Source: Mycolicibacterium palauense (GTDB lineage Bacteria > Actinomycetota > Actinomycetes > Mycobacteriales > Mycobacteriaceae). From it: DNA of 54,774 nucleotides. How positions within the stretch are numbered: position 1 is the stretch's first letter; the number at the start of each line of letters is the position of its first letter. The notes under the pieces were generated by a model that saw nothing but the letters and a program-made list of their open reading frames with translations, was not told the DNA's origin and did no database searches. The translations under genes and the position numbers were made by a program. Below are positions 1-8,324 of this stretch, one piece after another. The stretch covers positions 1 to 54,774 of the forward strand of contig NZ_NVQF01000039.1 in assembly GCF_002592005.1 (NCBI RefSeq). The letters are read 5' to 3'.

Positions 1-561
1 GTTGGGGGGGTCGGGGGGGTTGGGGAGGTCGGGGAGGTCGCCGGGACTGCCGGGACGGCGGGGATCGGCGACCCGGCCGTGGCGTCGGCGCCGGTGGCCC
101 TGTGGGGGTTCCGGCCCGGTTGGACCTCCGACCCGGCGCCGTGCGGGGTGCTGGCAGACCCGGCCCCGCAGCCGCGCGCGGTGCGGGGACTGTCGGCCTC
201 GGGGAGCGGCGGGATCGTCTATGTCGTGGCCACGGCCGGTGCCCATGCCGGTGTCGATCCGGGGCTGCTCGACGGCTGCGGCCGGTGGCGGCTCACCTCC
301 GGGCATTCCGCGGCCACGGTCGAGCTCGTCGGCGCCCCCGAGATCCCCGGCGCGGTCACCGTCGGGCTCTCGGCGTCGATCACCACCGCCGTCGAATCGG
401 GCACGCAGACCGAGGCGCGGGCCCACACCTTCGTTGCCTACCTGCCGGATTCGACGGCCGCGGTCACGTTGATCAACGACCCCGGGTCGCCGAAACCGCC
501 GCTGTCCCCGCGGTACGCCGCGGACCTGCTGGTCGCCACGGTGTCCGAACTGCGGGGCTGA
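1..561 (+). CDS. DUF5642-like protein, 5' end outside the window
   Basis: The frame is open from the first base and ends with TGA at 559-561, so the true start probably lies upstream; a GTG at 79 would give 160 residues. The C-terminal part (Cys near the middle, then a TVEL-x-GAPEIPG-like stretch and a closing ADLLVATVSELRG) lines up with the end of the next gene (TVEV-x-PAPEVEG, ending EELLTSAVTAVRS), so the two look like tandem paralogues of the mycobacterial DUF5642 secreted or lipoprotein family. The first 60 bases encode Gly/Val-rich simple sequence. Function unknown. The assignment rests on motif similarity by eye. Confidence 0.55.
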   Translation, partial: VGGVGGVGEVGEVAGTAGTAGIGDPAVASAPVALWGFRPGWTSDPAPCGVLADPAPQPRAVRGLSASGSGGIVYVVATAGAHAGVDPGLLDGCGRWRLTSGHSAATVELVGAPEIPGAVTVGLSASITTAVESGTQTEARAHTFVAYLPDSTAAVTLINDPGSPKPPLSPRYAADLLVATVSELRG

Positions 562-584
562 GCGTCCCGGGTAGATTGGCGCCG

Positions 585-1253
585 GTGTTGCTATCCAGGG
601 CCGTACTGAGCCTTGCCTGCGTCGGGCTGCTCGCCGGGTGTTCGTCGGGCGGATCGTCGCCCCAGGAATCCACCGAGACCGCCGACATCGGCAAGGTCAC
701 CAGCCTGAAGTCCTCGTTCGGGCCGGAGTTCAAGGTGGAGGATTTCCCGCCGAAGGGCATCGACCCCAAGGAGTTGGCGGCTCAGACGCTGCCGCCCAAC
801 ATCACCTTCGATCCGCCCGATTGCGAGAAGTTCGCCGCCGGCTCGCTGCCCGACGACCTGAAGGGCAACATGGCGGCGGTCTCTGCCGAGGGCGCCGGCA
901 ACCGGTTCGTGGCGATCGCGTTGGAGACCTCCAAGCCGCTGCCGATCACCGACCCCGGCCCGGACTGCCAGAAGGTCAGCTTCGCCGGCGGGCCGCTGCA
1001 CGGCACCGTGGAGGTGATCCCGGCCCCCGAGGTCGAGGGCGTCCACACCCGGGCCGTGCACCGCGTGCTGCAGACCACCATCAACGGCAAACCGCAGACC
1101 GGCGAGGTGTTCAGCTACACCGCGGATTTCGGCGACTACCGGGTGATCGTGACCGCCAACCCGCTGGTGGAGACGGGCAAGCCGCCGGTGCCGGTGGACA
1201 CCAAGCGTGCCGAGGAGCTGCTGACCTCGGCGGTGACCGCGGTCCGGTCCTGA
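585..1253 (+). CDS. DUF5642-family lipoprotein (Rv0999-like)
   Basis: This is a 222-residue putative lipoprotein. The N-terminus is hydrophobic and ends in a lipobox (LLAG then Cys, residues about 13-17), followed by a Ser/Gly-rich linker and a globular domain with two PDC motifs. It resembles the protein that precedes the AlkB-like gene in mycobacteria. The GTG start at 585 is chosen because a TAGATT -10 element lies at 572-577, seven bases upstream, fitting a leaderless transcript; longer upstream extensions overlap the previous gene. It starts 23 bases after that gene, a likely paralogue. It probably acts on the outer face of the membrane; its role is unknown. Confidence 0.75.
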   Translation: MLLSRAVLSLACVGLLAGCSSGGSSPQESTETADIGKVTSLKSSFGPEFKVEDFPPKGIDPKELAAQTLPPNITFDPPDCEKFAAGSLPDDLKGNMAAVSAEGAGNRFVAIALETSKPLPITDPGPDCQKVSFAGGPLHGTVEVIPAPEVEGVHTRAVHRVLQTTINGKPQTGEVFSYTADFGDYRVIVTANPLVETGKPPVPVDTKRAEELLTSAVTAVRS

Positions 1254-1263
1254 ACCGGGGCCG

Positions 1264-1869
1264 TCAGCGCACGTCGCGCGGCCGGAACTGGATGCTGATC
1301 CGCGCGCCGGTGGGTCTGCTGGTCTTGGGGATCGCGTGTTCCCAGGTCCGTTGGCAGGAGCCGCCCATCACCAACAGGTCGCCGTGGCCGTGCTGGATGC
1401 GCAGGGCATGGCCGCCACCGCGGGGCCGCAGCGCGAAGACGCGGGTGGCGCCGAGGCTGACGATGGCGACCATGGTGTCCTCGTCGCGGGCGCGGCCGAC
1501 GGTGTCGCCGTGCCAGGCCACGCTGTCGTTGCCGTCCCGGTACAGGCACAGCCCGGCGGTGGTGAACGGCTCGCCGAGTTCGCCGGCGTAGATGTCGTTG
1601 AGGCGGCGGCGCAGCTGTTTGAGGGCCGGGTGCGGGGCGGGCTCGTTGACCAGGTCGTGGAAGCTCACCAGCCGGGGGACGTCGAGGACACGGTCATACA
1701 TCTGGCGCCGCTCGGCGCGCCACGGGATGCGGTCCAGCAGTTCCTCGAACAGGCTGGCCGAGTCCGGCGAGGCCTCCAGCCAGCCCGAACGCACGTCGAT
1801 CCAGGCGCCCCGGCCGATCCGGCGCCGCTCCGCGTGATCGAACAGCGATCCCTGTACCGTCAGTGACAC
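1264..1869 (-). CDS. AlkB-like 2-oxoglutarate/Fe(II) dioxygenase
   Basis: The 201-residue protein has the AlkB-fold iron site: H120-x-D122 in AWHGD, H178 in WEHAI, and arginines R190 and R196 in the RISIQFR strand that bind 2-oxoglutarate. AlkB enzymes remove alkyl groups oxidatively from damaged nucleic acid bases; this is the Rv1000c-type mycobacterial member. I start it at the GTG at 1869 because TATCCT (minus strand, 1882-1877) sits seven bases upstream; an in-frame GTG at 1890 would add seven residues across that promoter. It converges with the DUF5642 gene, whose end is 10 bases away. The substrate (DNA, RNA or other) cannot be told from sequence. Confidence 0.85.
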   Translation of the reverse strand: MSLTVQGSLFDHAERRRIGRGAWIDVRSGWLEASPDSASLFEELLDRIPWRAERRQMYDRVLDVPRLVSFHDLVNEPAPHPALKQLRRRLNDIYAGELGEPFTTAGLCLYRDGNDSVAWHGDTVGRARDEDTMVAIVSLGATRVFALRPRGGGHALRIQHGHGDLLVMGGSCQRTWEHAIPKTSRPTGARISIQFRPRDVR

Positions 1870-1899
1870 GACACCCAGGATATCGCACACATGTTCGAT

Positions 1900-2334
1900 C
1901 TAGAGGCGGGCCGCGCCGGGTCCTTCCCGCGCCAGCACGTCACCGGGGTTGCTCAGCGCGCACTTCCTCAGGCTCAGGCAGCCGCAGCCGATGCAGTCGG
2001 CGAGGTTGTCGCGCAGGCGCTGCAGATGCAGGATGCGGTCATCGAGGTCGGCGCGCCAGCCCGCCGAGAGCCGGGCCCAGTCCCTGCTGGTGGGTACCCG
2101 GTCGGTCGGCAGCGTCGCCAGCGCCTCGCGCACCCTGGCCAGCGGGATCCCCAGCCGCTGGGACATCCGGATGAACGCCACTCTGCGCAGGGTGTCCCGG
2201 GTGTAGCGGCGTTGGTTGCCCGCGGTCCTGCGGCTGGTGATGAGCGATTCGCGCTCGTAGAAGTGCAGGGCCGAGACGGCCACACCCGCGCGGCGGGCCA
2301 GCTCGCCGGGGGTCAGCTCCTGCTCGTTCGCCAC
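1900..2334 (-). CDS. soxR: Redox-sensing MerR-family activator SoxR
   Basis: A 144-residue MerR-type regulator: N-terminal winged helix (ELARRAGVAVSALHFYE, residues about 11-27), a dimerisation helix, and the SoxR iron-sulphur motif C114-x2-C117-x-C119-x5-C125. In the family the [2Fe-2S] cluster is oxidised by redox-cycling compounds or superoxide and switches on target promoters. In actinobacteria SoxR usually controls enzymes handling redox-active small molecules, not soxS. The GTG start lies six bases after TATGGT (minus strand 2346-2341), which is embedded in a SoxR-box-like palindrome, implying autoregulation. It is divergent from arcA, so arcA could also be affected (inference). M. tuberculosis has no gene at this position. 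Confidence 0.88.
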   Translation of the reverse strand: MANEQELTPGELARRAGVAVSALHFYERESLITSRRTAGNQRRYTRDTLRRVAFIRMSQRLGIPLARVREALATLPTDRVPTSRDWARLSAGWRADLDDRILHLQRLRDNLADCIGCGCLSLRKCALSNPGDVLAREGPGAARL

Positions 2335-2354
2335 ACCTAAACCATAGTTGAGGT
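2335..2354. promoter_or_regulatory. Candidate SoxR operator over the soxR -10 element
   Basis: ACCTAAACCATAGTTGAGGT is an imperfect palindrome whose central 18 bases match 12 of 18 positions of the enterobacterial SoxR consensus CCTCAAGTTAACTTGAGG. It contains the minus-strand -10 TATGGT of soxR and lies 37 bases before the arcA start. Confidence 0.6.
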
Positions 2355-2390
2355 GACTGTCCGCGCCGCGGTGCCGCTACGGTGCTAGGT

Positions 2391-3596
2391 GTGAGCGACA
2401 GGGCGCTGGGGCTGAATTCCGAGGTCGGGACGCTGCGGGTGGTCATCCTGCATCGCCCGGGTGCCGAGCTGCAACGGCTGACACCGCGCAACAACGACAG
2501 GTTGTTGTTCGACGGTCTGCCCTGGGTCTCGCGTGCCCAGGAGGAGCACGACGCGTTCGCCGACCTGCTGCGATCCCGCGGTGTGGAGGTGCTGCTGCTG
2601 TCGGACCTGCTGACCGAGGCACTCGCCAGCGGCGCGGCCCGCATGCACGGGATCTCCGCCGCCGTCGATGCGCGCCGTCTGGGTCTGCCGCTGGCCCAGG
2701 AGCTTTCGGCCTATCTGCGCACCCTCGACGCCGCACCGCTGGCGCAGGTCCTGATGGCGGGGATGACGTTCACCGAGCTGCCGCTGGCCGGCAGCGAGCT
2801 GTCGCTGGTGCGCCGGATGCACCACGGCGGCGACTTCGTCATCGACCCGCTGCCCAACCTGCTGTTCACCCGGGACTCCTCGTTCTGGATCGGTCCCCGG
2901 GTGGCGATCACCTCGCTGGCGCTGCCCGCCCGGATCCGCGAGACCTCGCTGACCGACCTGATCTACGCCCACCATCCGCGCTTCCTCGGTGTGCGGCGGG
3001 CCTACGAGTCCCGCTCGGCGCCGGTGGAGGGCGGCGATGTGCTGGCGCTGTCTCCGGGGGTGCTGGCCGTCGGGGTCGGCGAGCGCACGACGCCCGCGGG
3101 GGCCGAGGCGTTGGCGCGCAGCCTGTTCGACGACAATCTGGCCGAGACGGTGCTCGCCATCCCGATCGCCCAGGAACGCGCGCAGATGCACCTCGACACC
3201 GTGTGCACGATGGTGGACACCGACGCGGTGGTGATGTACCCGAACGTGGTGGACTCGCTGTCGGCCTTCACGATTCGCAAGGCCGGCTCGGGAGTCACGA
3301 TCAGCGACGCCGCCCCCTTCGTGCAGGCCGCCGCCGAGGCGATGGGCATCGACCGGCTACGGGTGATCGACACCGGGCTCGATCCGGTGACCGCCGAGCG
3401 GGAGCAGTGGGACGACGGCAACAACACCTTGGCCCTGGCCCCCGGTGTCGTGGTCGCCTATGAACGCAACTCCCAGACCAACGCGCGGCTCGAGGACGCC
3501 GGGATCGAGGTGCTGCGCATTTCGGCCTCGGAGCTGGGCACCGGCCGCGGTGGGCCGCGCTGCATGTCCTGCCCGGCCGCGCGGGACCTGCTGTAG
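2391..3596 (+). CDS. arcA: Arginine deiminase
   Basis: ArcA hydrolyses L-arginine to citrulline and ammonia, the first step of the arginine deiminase pathway. The 401-residue protein is collinear with the mycobacterial enzyme (Rv1001). It shows the N-terminal [15 protein letters not shown], the FTRDS segment, [14 protein letters not shown] and the nucleophilic cysteine in the C-terminal [16 protein letters not shown] 2391 is preferred over GTG 2382 because TACGGT at 2378-2383 is seven bases upstream, giving a leaderless start. No arcB or arcC lies nearby, so citrulline use or pH and nitrogen functions depend on genes elsewhere. Confidence 0.95.
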   Translation: MSDRALGLNSEVGTLRVVILHRPGAELQRLTPRNNDRLLFDGLPWVSRAQEEHDAFADLLRSRGVEVLLLSDLLTEALASGAARMHGISAAVDARRLGLPLAQELSAYLRTLDAAPLAQVLMAGMTFTELPLAGSELSLVRRMHHGGDFVIDPLPNLLFTRDSSFWIGPRVAITSLALPARIRETSLTDLIYAHHPRFLGVRRAYESRSAPVEGGDVLALSPGVLAVGVGERTTPAGAEALARSLFDDNLAETVLAIPIAQERAQMHLDTVCTMVDTDAVVMYPNVVDSLSAFTIRKAGSGVTISDAAPFVQAAAEAMGIDRLRVIDTGLDPVTAEREQWDDGNNTLALAPGVVVAYERNSQTNARLEDAGIEVLRISASELGTGRGGPRCMSCPAARDLL

Positions 3597-3611
3597 TACG
3601 CGCTGGAGCAC

Positions 3612-3647
3612 GCGCCGTGGGATGCGCCGCGGGATGCGCCGTGGAGA
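3612..3647. repeat. Three 12-bp direct repeats between arcA and pmt
   Basis: The unit GCGCCGTGGGAT (variants GCGCCGCGGGAT and GCGCCGTGGAGA) occurs three times in tandem at 3612, 3624 and 3636. It lies in the 110-base convergent intergenic region, followed by GC-rich self-complementary sequence up to 3700 that may help terminate both genes. Confidence 0.6.
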
Positions 3648-3706
3648 CGACACCTGTCCGGGGGAGCCCGGGAGCCGGTGCCGGGGGGCCCGGGGGCCGC
3701 GCGGCG

Positions 3707-5251
3707 TCATCGCCAGCTGGGTAGCCAGATCTCCATGTGCCACGTGGCCTGCGAGATGGGCATGCCCGTCAGGATCGGGAACAGCCAGGCGAAATTGGTG
3801 ACCACCAGGGCGACGTAACAACACACCGCGATCAGGCCCAACGTAGATCGCTCGGCGGTCTGGCCGGGTTTGTAGAGAATGTCACCGCAGATCAGGGCGA
3901 TCGCCATGACGAGAAACGGGGCCATCGTGGCGGCGTAGAAGAAGTACATCTGCCGGTCGATGTCGGCGAACCACGGCAGCCAGCCCGCGCAGTAGCCCAC
4001 TAGCACCACCGCATAGCGCCAGTCGCGGCGCACGACCATCCGCCAGGCCGCGTACAACAGCACCGGCACCGCGATGAACCACATCGCCGGAGTGCCCACG
4101 AGCATGACCGCCTTGACGCAGGACGCCGCTCCGCAGCCGGGCACGTTCTCCTGATCGATGGCGTAGAGCACCGGCCGCAGCGACATCGGCCAGGTCCACG
4201 GCTTGGATTCCCAGGGGTGGTGGTTGCCGGCGGCGTTGGTCAGCCCGGAATGGAACTCGAAGGCCTTGTAGGTGTAGTGCCACAGCGAGCGGATCGCGTC
4301 GGGCGGCTGGTACCAGGCCCGCTCGCCGATGGAGCGGCCCACCTCGTAGCGGTTGACCCCCGTCTCGGAGGCGAACCACATCGAATACGACGCCAGGTAC
4401 ACCGCGGGCGGAATGAGCAGCATCGCCCAGGCCGTCGGGCCGAGGTCACGGCGCAGCGTGCCCAGCCACGGCCGCGGCACCCGGTACTGCCGGCGCGCGG
4501 CCACGTCGAGGGCCAGCGACATCACCACGAAGAAGACCACGAAGTACAGCCCCGACCACTTCGTCGCGCAGGCCAGCCCGAGCAGCACACCCGCCCCGAA
4601 GCGCCACCAGCGCACCCCCAGCCGCGGCCCCCACGGTGTCTCGGCGATCCGTCCCTCCAGCAGCGCATAGTGCAGCCGCTCGCGGACCTGGTCGCGGTCG
4701 ACCATCAGCGCGCCGAACGCCGCCACCACGAAGAAGGTCAGAATCCCGTCGAGCAGGGCGGTGCGTGCGGTCACGAAGGAGACGCCGTCGGCCGCCAACA
4801 GCACCCCGGCGATCCCGCCGACCAGCGTCGAACGGCTGATCCGGCGCACCGTGCGGGCGACCACCACGATCATGATCACGCCGAGCAGCGCCCCGGTGAA
4901 CCGCCACCCGAGCCCGTTGTAGCCGAAGATCGCCTCCCCGATGGAGATCAGCTGCTTGCCGACCGGGGGGTGCACCACCAGCCCGAACCCCGGGTTGTCC
5001 TCGACGCCGCTGTTGTGCAGCATCTGCCAGGCCTGCGGGGCGTAGTGCTTCTCGTCGAAGATCGGTGTCCCGGCGTCGGTCGGCGACTGCAGGTTCAAGA
5101 ACCGGGTCACCGTGGCCAGCCCGGCCACGACACCGGACATCACCCAGCCCTGTGCGCGGTCGAGAGGCCCGAAGTCGGCGACGGGAACGAGCGGACCGGG
5201 GCTGATCACCGGTGCTGCCCGCTCGGCCGTCACGGGGCTGGCAGCGGTCAT
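3707..5251 (-). CDS. pmt: Dolichyl-phosphate-mannose-protein mannosyltransferase (PMT family)
   Basis: This is a 514-residue multispanning membrane enzyme of the actinobacterial PMT family (Rv1002c). It transfers mannose from polyprenyl-phosphate-mannose to Ser/Thr of proteins during Sec export. Visible features are the first extracytoplasmic loop with the catalytic acidic pair (FDEKHYAPQ near residue 70), the conserved HPPVGK segment, and many hydrophobic helices. ATG 5251 is used; more upstream codons would cross rsmI. TACGAT (minus strand 5265-5260) lies eight bases upstream. It is divergent from rsmI with 25 bases between starts, and the two -10 elements share a TA. Confidence 0.93.
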   Translation of the reverse strand: MTAASPVTAERAAPVISPGPLVPVADFGPLDRAQGWVMSGVVAGLATVTRFLNLQSPTDAGTPIFDEKHYAPQAWQMLHNSGVEDNPGFGLVVHPPVGKQLISIGEAIFGYNGLGWRFTGALLGVIMIVVVARTVRRISRSTLVGGIAGVLLAADGVSFVTARTALLDGILTFFVVAAFGALMVDRDQVRERLHYALLEGRIAETPWGPRLGVRWWRFGAGVLLGLACATKWSGLYFVVFFVVMSLALDVAARRQYRVPRPWLGTLRRDLGPTAWAMLLIPPAVYLASYSMWFASETGVNRYEVGRSIGERAWYQPPDAIRSLWHYTYKAFEFHSGLTNAAGNHHPWESKPWTWPMSLRPVLYAIDQENVPGCGAASCVKAVMLVGTPAMWFIAVPVLLYAAWRMVVRRDWRYAVVLVGYCAGWLPWFADIDRQMYFFYAATMAPFLVMAIALICGDILYKPGQTAERSTLGLIAVCCYVALVVTNFAWLFPILTGMPISQATWHMEIWLPSWR

Positions 5252-5259
5252 CACCGACG

Positions 5260-5269
5260 ATCGTAGGCT
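5260..5269. promoter_or_regulatory. Overlapping divergent -10 elements, pmt/rsmI
   Basis: ATCGTAGGCT reads TAGGCT on the plus strand (5264-5269, seven bases before the rsmI ATG) and TACGAT on the minus strand (5265-5260, eight bases before the pmt ATG). Both hexamers use the same TA base pairs at 5264-5265. Confidence 0.6.
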
Positions 5270-5276
5270 GTGCCCC

Positions 5277-6113
5277 ATGAGTGGTGGCCGACTGTTGCTG
5301 GGCGCCACACCGCTGGGCCGGCCCGACGACGCCTCGGCGCGGCTGGTCGCGGCGCTGGGAACGGCCGACATCGTCGCCGCCGAGGACACCCGCCGCATCC
5401 GGTCGCTGGCCCAGTCGCTGGGCGCGCGGATCACCGGCCGTGTGGTCAGCCTCTACGATCAGAACGAGGACAAACGGGTCCCGGCCCTGGTCGAGGAGTT
5501 GCGCGCCGGGGCCACCGTGCTGGTGGTCACCGACGCCGGGATGCCGCTGATCAGCGATCCCGGCTACCGGCTGGTGGCCGCCTGTGTCGCGGCCGGCGTG
5601 CCGCTGACCTGCCTGCCCGGACCGTCCGCGGTCACCACCGCGCTGGCGGTCTCCGGGCTGCCGTCGGACCGCTTCTGCTTCGAGGGCTTCGCCCCGCGGC
5701 GGGAAAGCGCCCGCCGGTCCTGGCTGGCCGCCCTGGCCGACGAACAACGCACCTGCGTGTTCTTCGAATCCCCGCGCCGGCTGGCGGCCTGTCTGACCGA
5801 CGCGGCCGAGGTGCTCGGGCGCGACCGGCCCGCGGTGGTGTGCCGCGAGCTGACCAAGACCCACGAGGAGATCCGCCGCGGCGGCCTGGGGGAGCTGGCC
5901 GACTGGGCCGCCGACGGCGTGCTCGGCGAGATCACCGTGGTCCTGGCCGGCGCGACACCCGAGGCCGACGTCGACGAGCTGGTGGTCGAGGTCGAGGCGC
6001 TGGTCGAGACCGGCCTGCGGGTCAAGGACGCCTGCAAGCACGTCGCCGAGCGTCACCCCGGCGCACCGCCGGCCCGCGAGATCTACGACGCGGTGCTGCG
6101 GGCCCGCGGCTGA
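5277..6113 (+). CDS. rsmI: 16S rRNA (cytidine-1402) 2'-O-methyltransferase RsmI
   Basis: A 278-residue SAM-dependent methyltransferase of the tetrapyrrole-methylase fold that 2'-O-methylates C1402 in the decoding centre of 16S rRNA. Family motifs are GRPDDASARLVAAL, AAEDTRR, SLYDQNE, VTDAGMPLISDPGYRLV, LPGPSAVTTALAVSGLP and FFESPRRL, matching Rv1003. The ATG at 5277 follows TAGGCT by seven bases, consistent with leaderless translation. The last 31 bases overlap the end of the convergent pabB. The order beside pmt is the mycobacterial one. Confidence 0.94.
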   Translation: MSGGRLLLGATPLGRPDDASARLVAALGTADIVAAEDTRRIRSLAQSLGARITGRVVSLYDQNEDKRVPALVEELRAGATVLVVTDAGMPLISDPGYRLVAACVAAGVPLTCLPGPSAVTTALAVSGLPSDRFCFEGFAPRRESARRSWLAALADEQRTCVFFESPRRLAACLTDAAEVLGRDRPAVVCRELTKTHEEIRRGGLGELADWAADGVLGEITVVLAGATPEADVDELVVEVEALVETGLRVKDACKHVAERHPGAPPAREIYDAVLRARG

Positions 6114-7357
6114 CCGGCCGCGGCCGGCGCCCCGGCGGTGGGGCGCAGACCCAGGGTGGGGGCCGCCTTGTGCAGGCATTCCTGCCATTCCCGGTCCGGG
6201 TCCGAGTCGGCGGTGATCCCGCCCCCGACGCCGAGCACCGCGCGCCCGGTGCGGTCGAACTCCACGGTCCGGATCGCCACGTTCAGCTCGGTGCCGGCCG
6301 CCGGCGAGGCAAACCCGACTGTGCCGCAGTAGATTCCGCGGCGGTGGGGTTCCCATCCGGTCAGCAGCGTACGGGCCCGTCCCTTCGGCGTGCCGGTCAC
6401 CGAGGCCGGCGGGAAGGCGGCGGCCAGCAGGTCCGAGGTGGGCAGGGCCGCGGGCACCCGGGCCGAGACCGTCGACACCAGGTGCCACACGCCCGGCGCG
6501 GGCCGCACAGCCAGCAGCTCGGGCACGCTGACCGATCCGGTCGCGGCGACCCGGCCCAGATCGTTGCGCACCAGGTCGACGATCATGATGTTCTCGGCGA
6601 CGTCCTTGACCGAGGCCCGCAGGCCGGCGGGGTCGGCGTGGCGCGGCAGCGTGCCCTTGATCGGGCTGGAGATCACCTCGTCGCCGCGGCGGCGCAGGAA
6701 CAACTCGGGCGACAGCGACGCCACCGCGCCCCACGGGCCGGCGAGATAGGCCGCCCGCGCCGGGGCGGTGTGGGCGACGGCGTCGGCGAAGAACTGCAGC
6801 GGGTCACCGGTGGCGACGCCGTCGAACTGCGTGCACACGCAGGCCTGATACACCTCGCCGTCGGCGATGGCGGCCAGGCAGGCCAGCACGCCGCGGCGGT
6901 GCGCCCGGCGGTCGGGCTCCGACCAGTCGATGGCCCAGTGGGCCGCGGCCCCCGGCGTCGCGGCCAGCGCCTTCTCCACCCAGGCCGGCATCGGTGCGCC
7001 GGAGAGGCTTTCGTACCACCACTGCGCCCGCTCGTCGCAGCGCAACACGCAGTCCGTCCAGCCGCCCGCGGCGACCGGCACCCGGGGCGGGGCGTCGTCG
7101 GCGCCGGGATCGGGGTAGGACAGATAGCCCGCCCAGCCGCCGCCGACCGCGGACGACCCGGTGCCCGGGCAGTCCCCGAACACCTCGGCGGCTCCGGCCG
7201 GGGCGGCGCCCAGCGTCGGCGCGATGACCGCCTGCGACCCGAACCACTCGCCGGTGAAGGCCGCGGGCGCGGCGAGACCCCGCCGCGCCGCCGCCGCGCC
7301 CAGTGCGCGCAGCACGCCGGTGGCGGGGCCCAGCTCGCCGAGGCGTTCAATGCGCAT
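6083..7357 (-). CDS. pabB: Aminodeoxychorismate synthase component I
   Basis: PabB converts chorismate plus ammonia to 4-amino-4-deoxychorismate for folate synthesis. The 424-residue protein ends in a chorismate-binding domain: SPELFLRR, ISSPIKGT, DVAENIMIVDLVRNDLGRV, PPASVTGTPK and YCGTVGF are all present. The N-terminal part is the less conserved anthranilate-synthase-I N domain. It ends inside the rsmI 3' end (31-base overlap). In M. tuberculosis Rv1004c lies between rsmI and pabB; here nothing does. The lysine in PIKGT is the residue found in PabB enzymes; anthranilate synthases have Ala there. Confidence 0.9.
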   Translation of the reverse strand: MRIERLGELGPATGVLRALGAAAARRGLAAPAAFTGEWFGSQAVIAPTLGAAPAGAAEVFGDCPGTGSSAVGGGWAGYLSYPDPGADDAPPRVPVAAGGWTDCVLRCDERAQWWYESLSGAPMPAWVEKALAATPGAAAHWAIDWSEPDRRAHRRGVLACLAAIADGEVYQACVCTQFDGVATGDPLQFFADAVAHTAPARAAYLAGPWGAVASLSPELFLRRRGDEVISSPIKGTLPRHADPAGLRASVKDVAENIMIVDLVRNDLGRVAATGSVSVPELLAVRPAPGVWHLVSTVSARVPAALPTSDLLAAAFPPASVTGTPKGRARTLLTGWEPHRRGIYCGTVGFASPAAGTELNVAIRTVEFDRTGRAVLGVGGGITADSDPDREWQECLHKAAPTLGLRPTAGAPAAAGQPRARSTAS

Positions 7358-7409
7358 CGCATCAGTGTGGCACCGGATGCGCTCAGCATCAGATCCGCAC
7401 CGGCGTTGC

Positions 7410-8324
7410 TCAGCGGGTGATCTGCCGCGGCACGCCCACGGCGGCCAGCTTGTCCGGGTTGCGCATGGCGTAGAAGTTGGTGATCCGGCCGTCGGTCACC
7501 TCCACACCGACGACCCCCTCCAGCCGCTCACCCAGGTAGAGCACGAGCGCGGGAGCGTTGTTGTAGATCGCGGGTTCGACGCGCCCCTCGGGTCCGCCGA
7601 GGCGGATCAGGCCCATCACGAGCCGGGCCACGTTGCGCGCACCGACCACCGGGCGCCGCGCCGCGCTGACCTTTCCGCCGCTGTCGGCGGTCCAGACCAC
7701 GTCGGGTGCCAGCATCGACATCAGCGCCTCGACGTCCCCGGTGGCCGCGGCAGCGAAGAACTCGGTGGTCAGTTGCATCGACTGCCTGGGGTCGACGGGA
7801 TCGAAGCGCTTGCGCCGCGCCCGCACGTGTTCGCGGCTGCGGTGCGCCATCTGACGCACCGCGGCCACGGACCTGCCCACCGCCGAGGCGATCTCGTCAT
7901 AGTCGAAGCCGAACACCTCACGCAGGACGAACACCGCCCGCTCGTCGGGGCTCAGCGTCTCCAACACCACCAGCATCGCCATCGACACCGATTCGGCGAG
8001 CAGCACGTCGGCGGCCGCGCCCTCGTCGCCGCCGTCGGCCACCAGCAGCGGCTCGGGCAGCCAGGGCCCGACGTACTCCTCGCGGCGCCGAGACGCCGCC
8101 CGCAGCGCGTTCAGCGACTGCCGGGTCACCAGCCGGGCGAGGTAGGCCCTGGCGTCGGCCACGGTGGCCAGATCGACCGCCGCCCAGCGCAGATAGCTCT
8201 CCTGCAGGACATCATCGGATTCGGTTGCGCTGCCCAGGATCTCGTAGGCGATCGTGAACAACAGCGGCCTCAGGTCGGTGAACCGGCGGGCGTGTTCCTC
8301 GGTGCCGGAGGCCTCCTGCCTCAC
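7410..8324 (-). CDS. ECF41-group sigma factor with fused SnoaL-like domain
   Basis: The 304-residue protein has sigma region 2 (LLFTIAYEILGSATESDDVLQE, about residues 21-42), region 4 (LSPDERAVFVLREVFGFDYDEIA, about 124-146) and a C-terminal SnoaL-like domain from about residue 180. The three marks of ECF41 sigma factors are visible: WLPEP at 88-92 in the linker, a DGGGK variant (DSGGK) at 214-218, and NPDKL at 289-293. In ECF41 proteins the C-terminal domain tunes activity in place of an anti-sigma factor. The GTG start overlaps the oxidoreductase stop (GTGA, 8321-8324), so translation is coupled. SigJ of M. tuberculosis has a similar layout. Confidence 0.9.
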   Translation of the reverse strand: MRQEASGTEEHARRFTDLRPLLFTIAYEILGSATESDDVLQESYLRWAAVDLATVADARAYLARLVTRQSLNALRAASRRREEYVGPWLPEPLLVADGGDEGAAADVLLAESVSMAMLVVLETLSPDERAVFVLREVFGFDYDEIASAVGRSVAAVRQMAHRSREHVRARRKRFDPVDPRQSMQLTTEFFAAAATGDVEALMSMLAPDVVWTADSGGKVSAARRPVVGARNVARLVMGLIRLGGPEGRVEPAIYNNAPALVLYLGERLEGVVGVEVTDGRITNFYAMRNPDKLAAVGVPRQITR

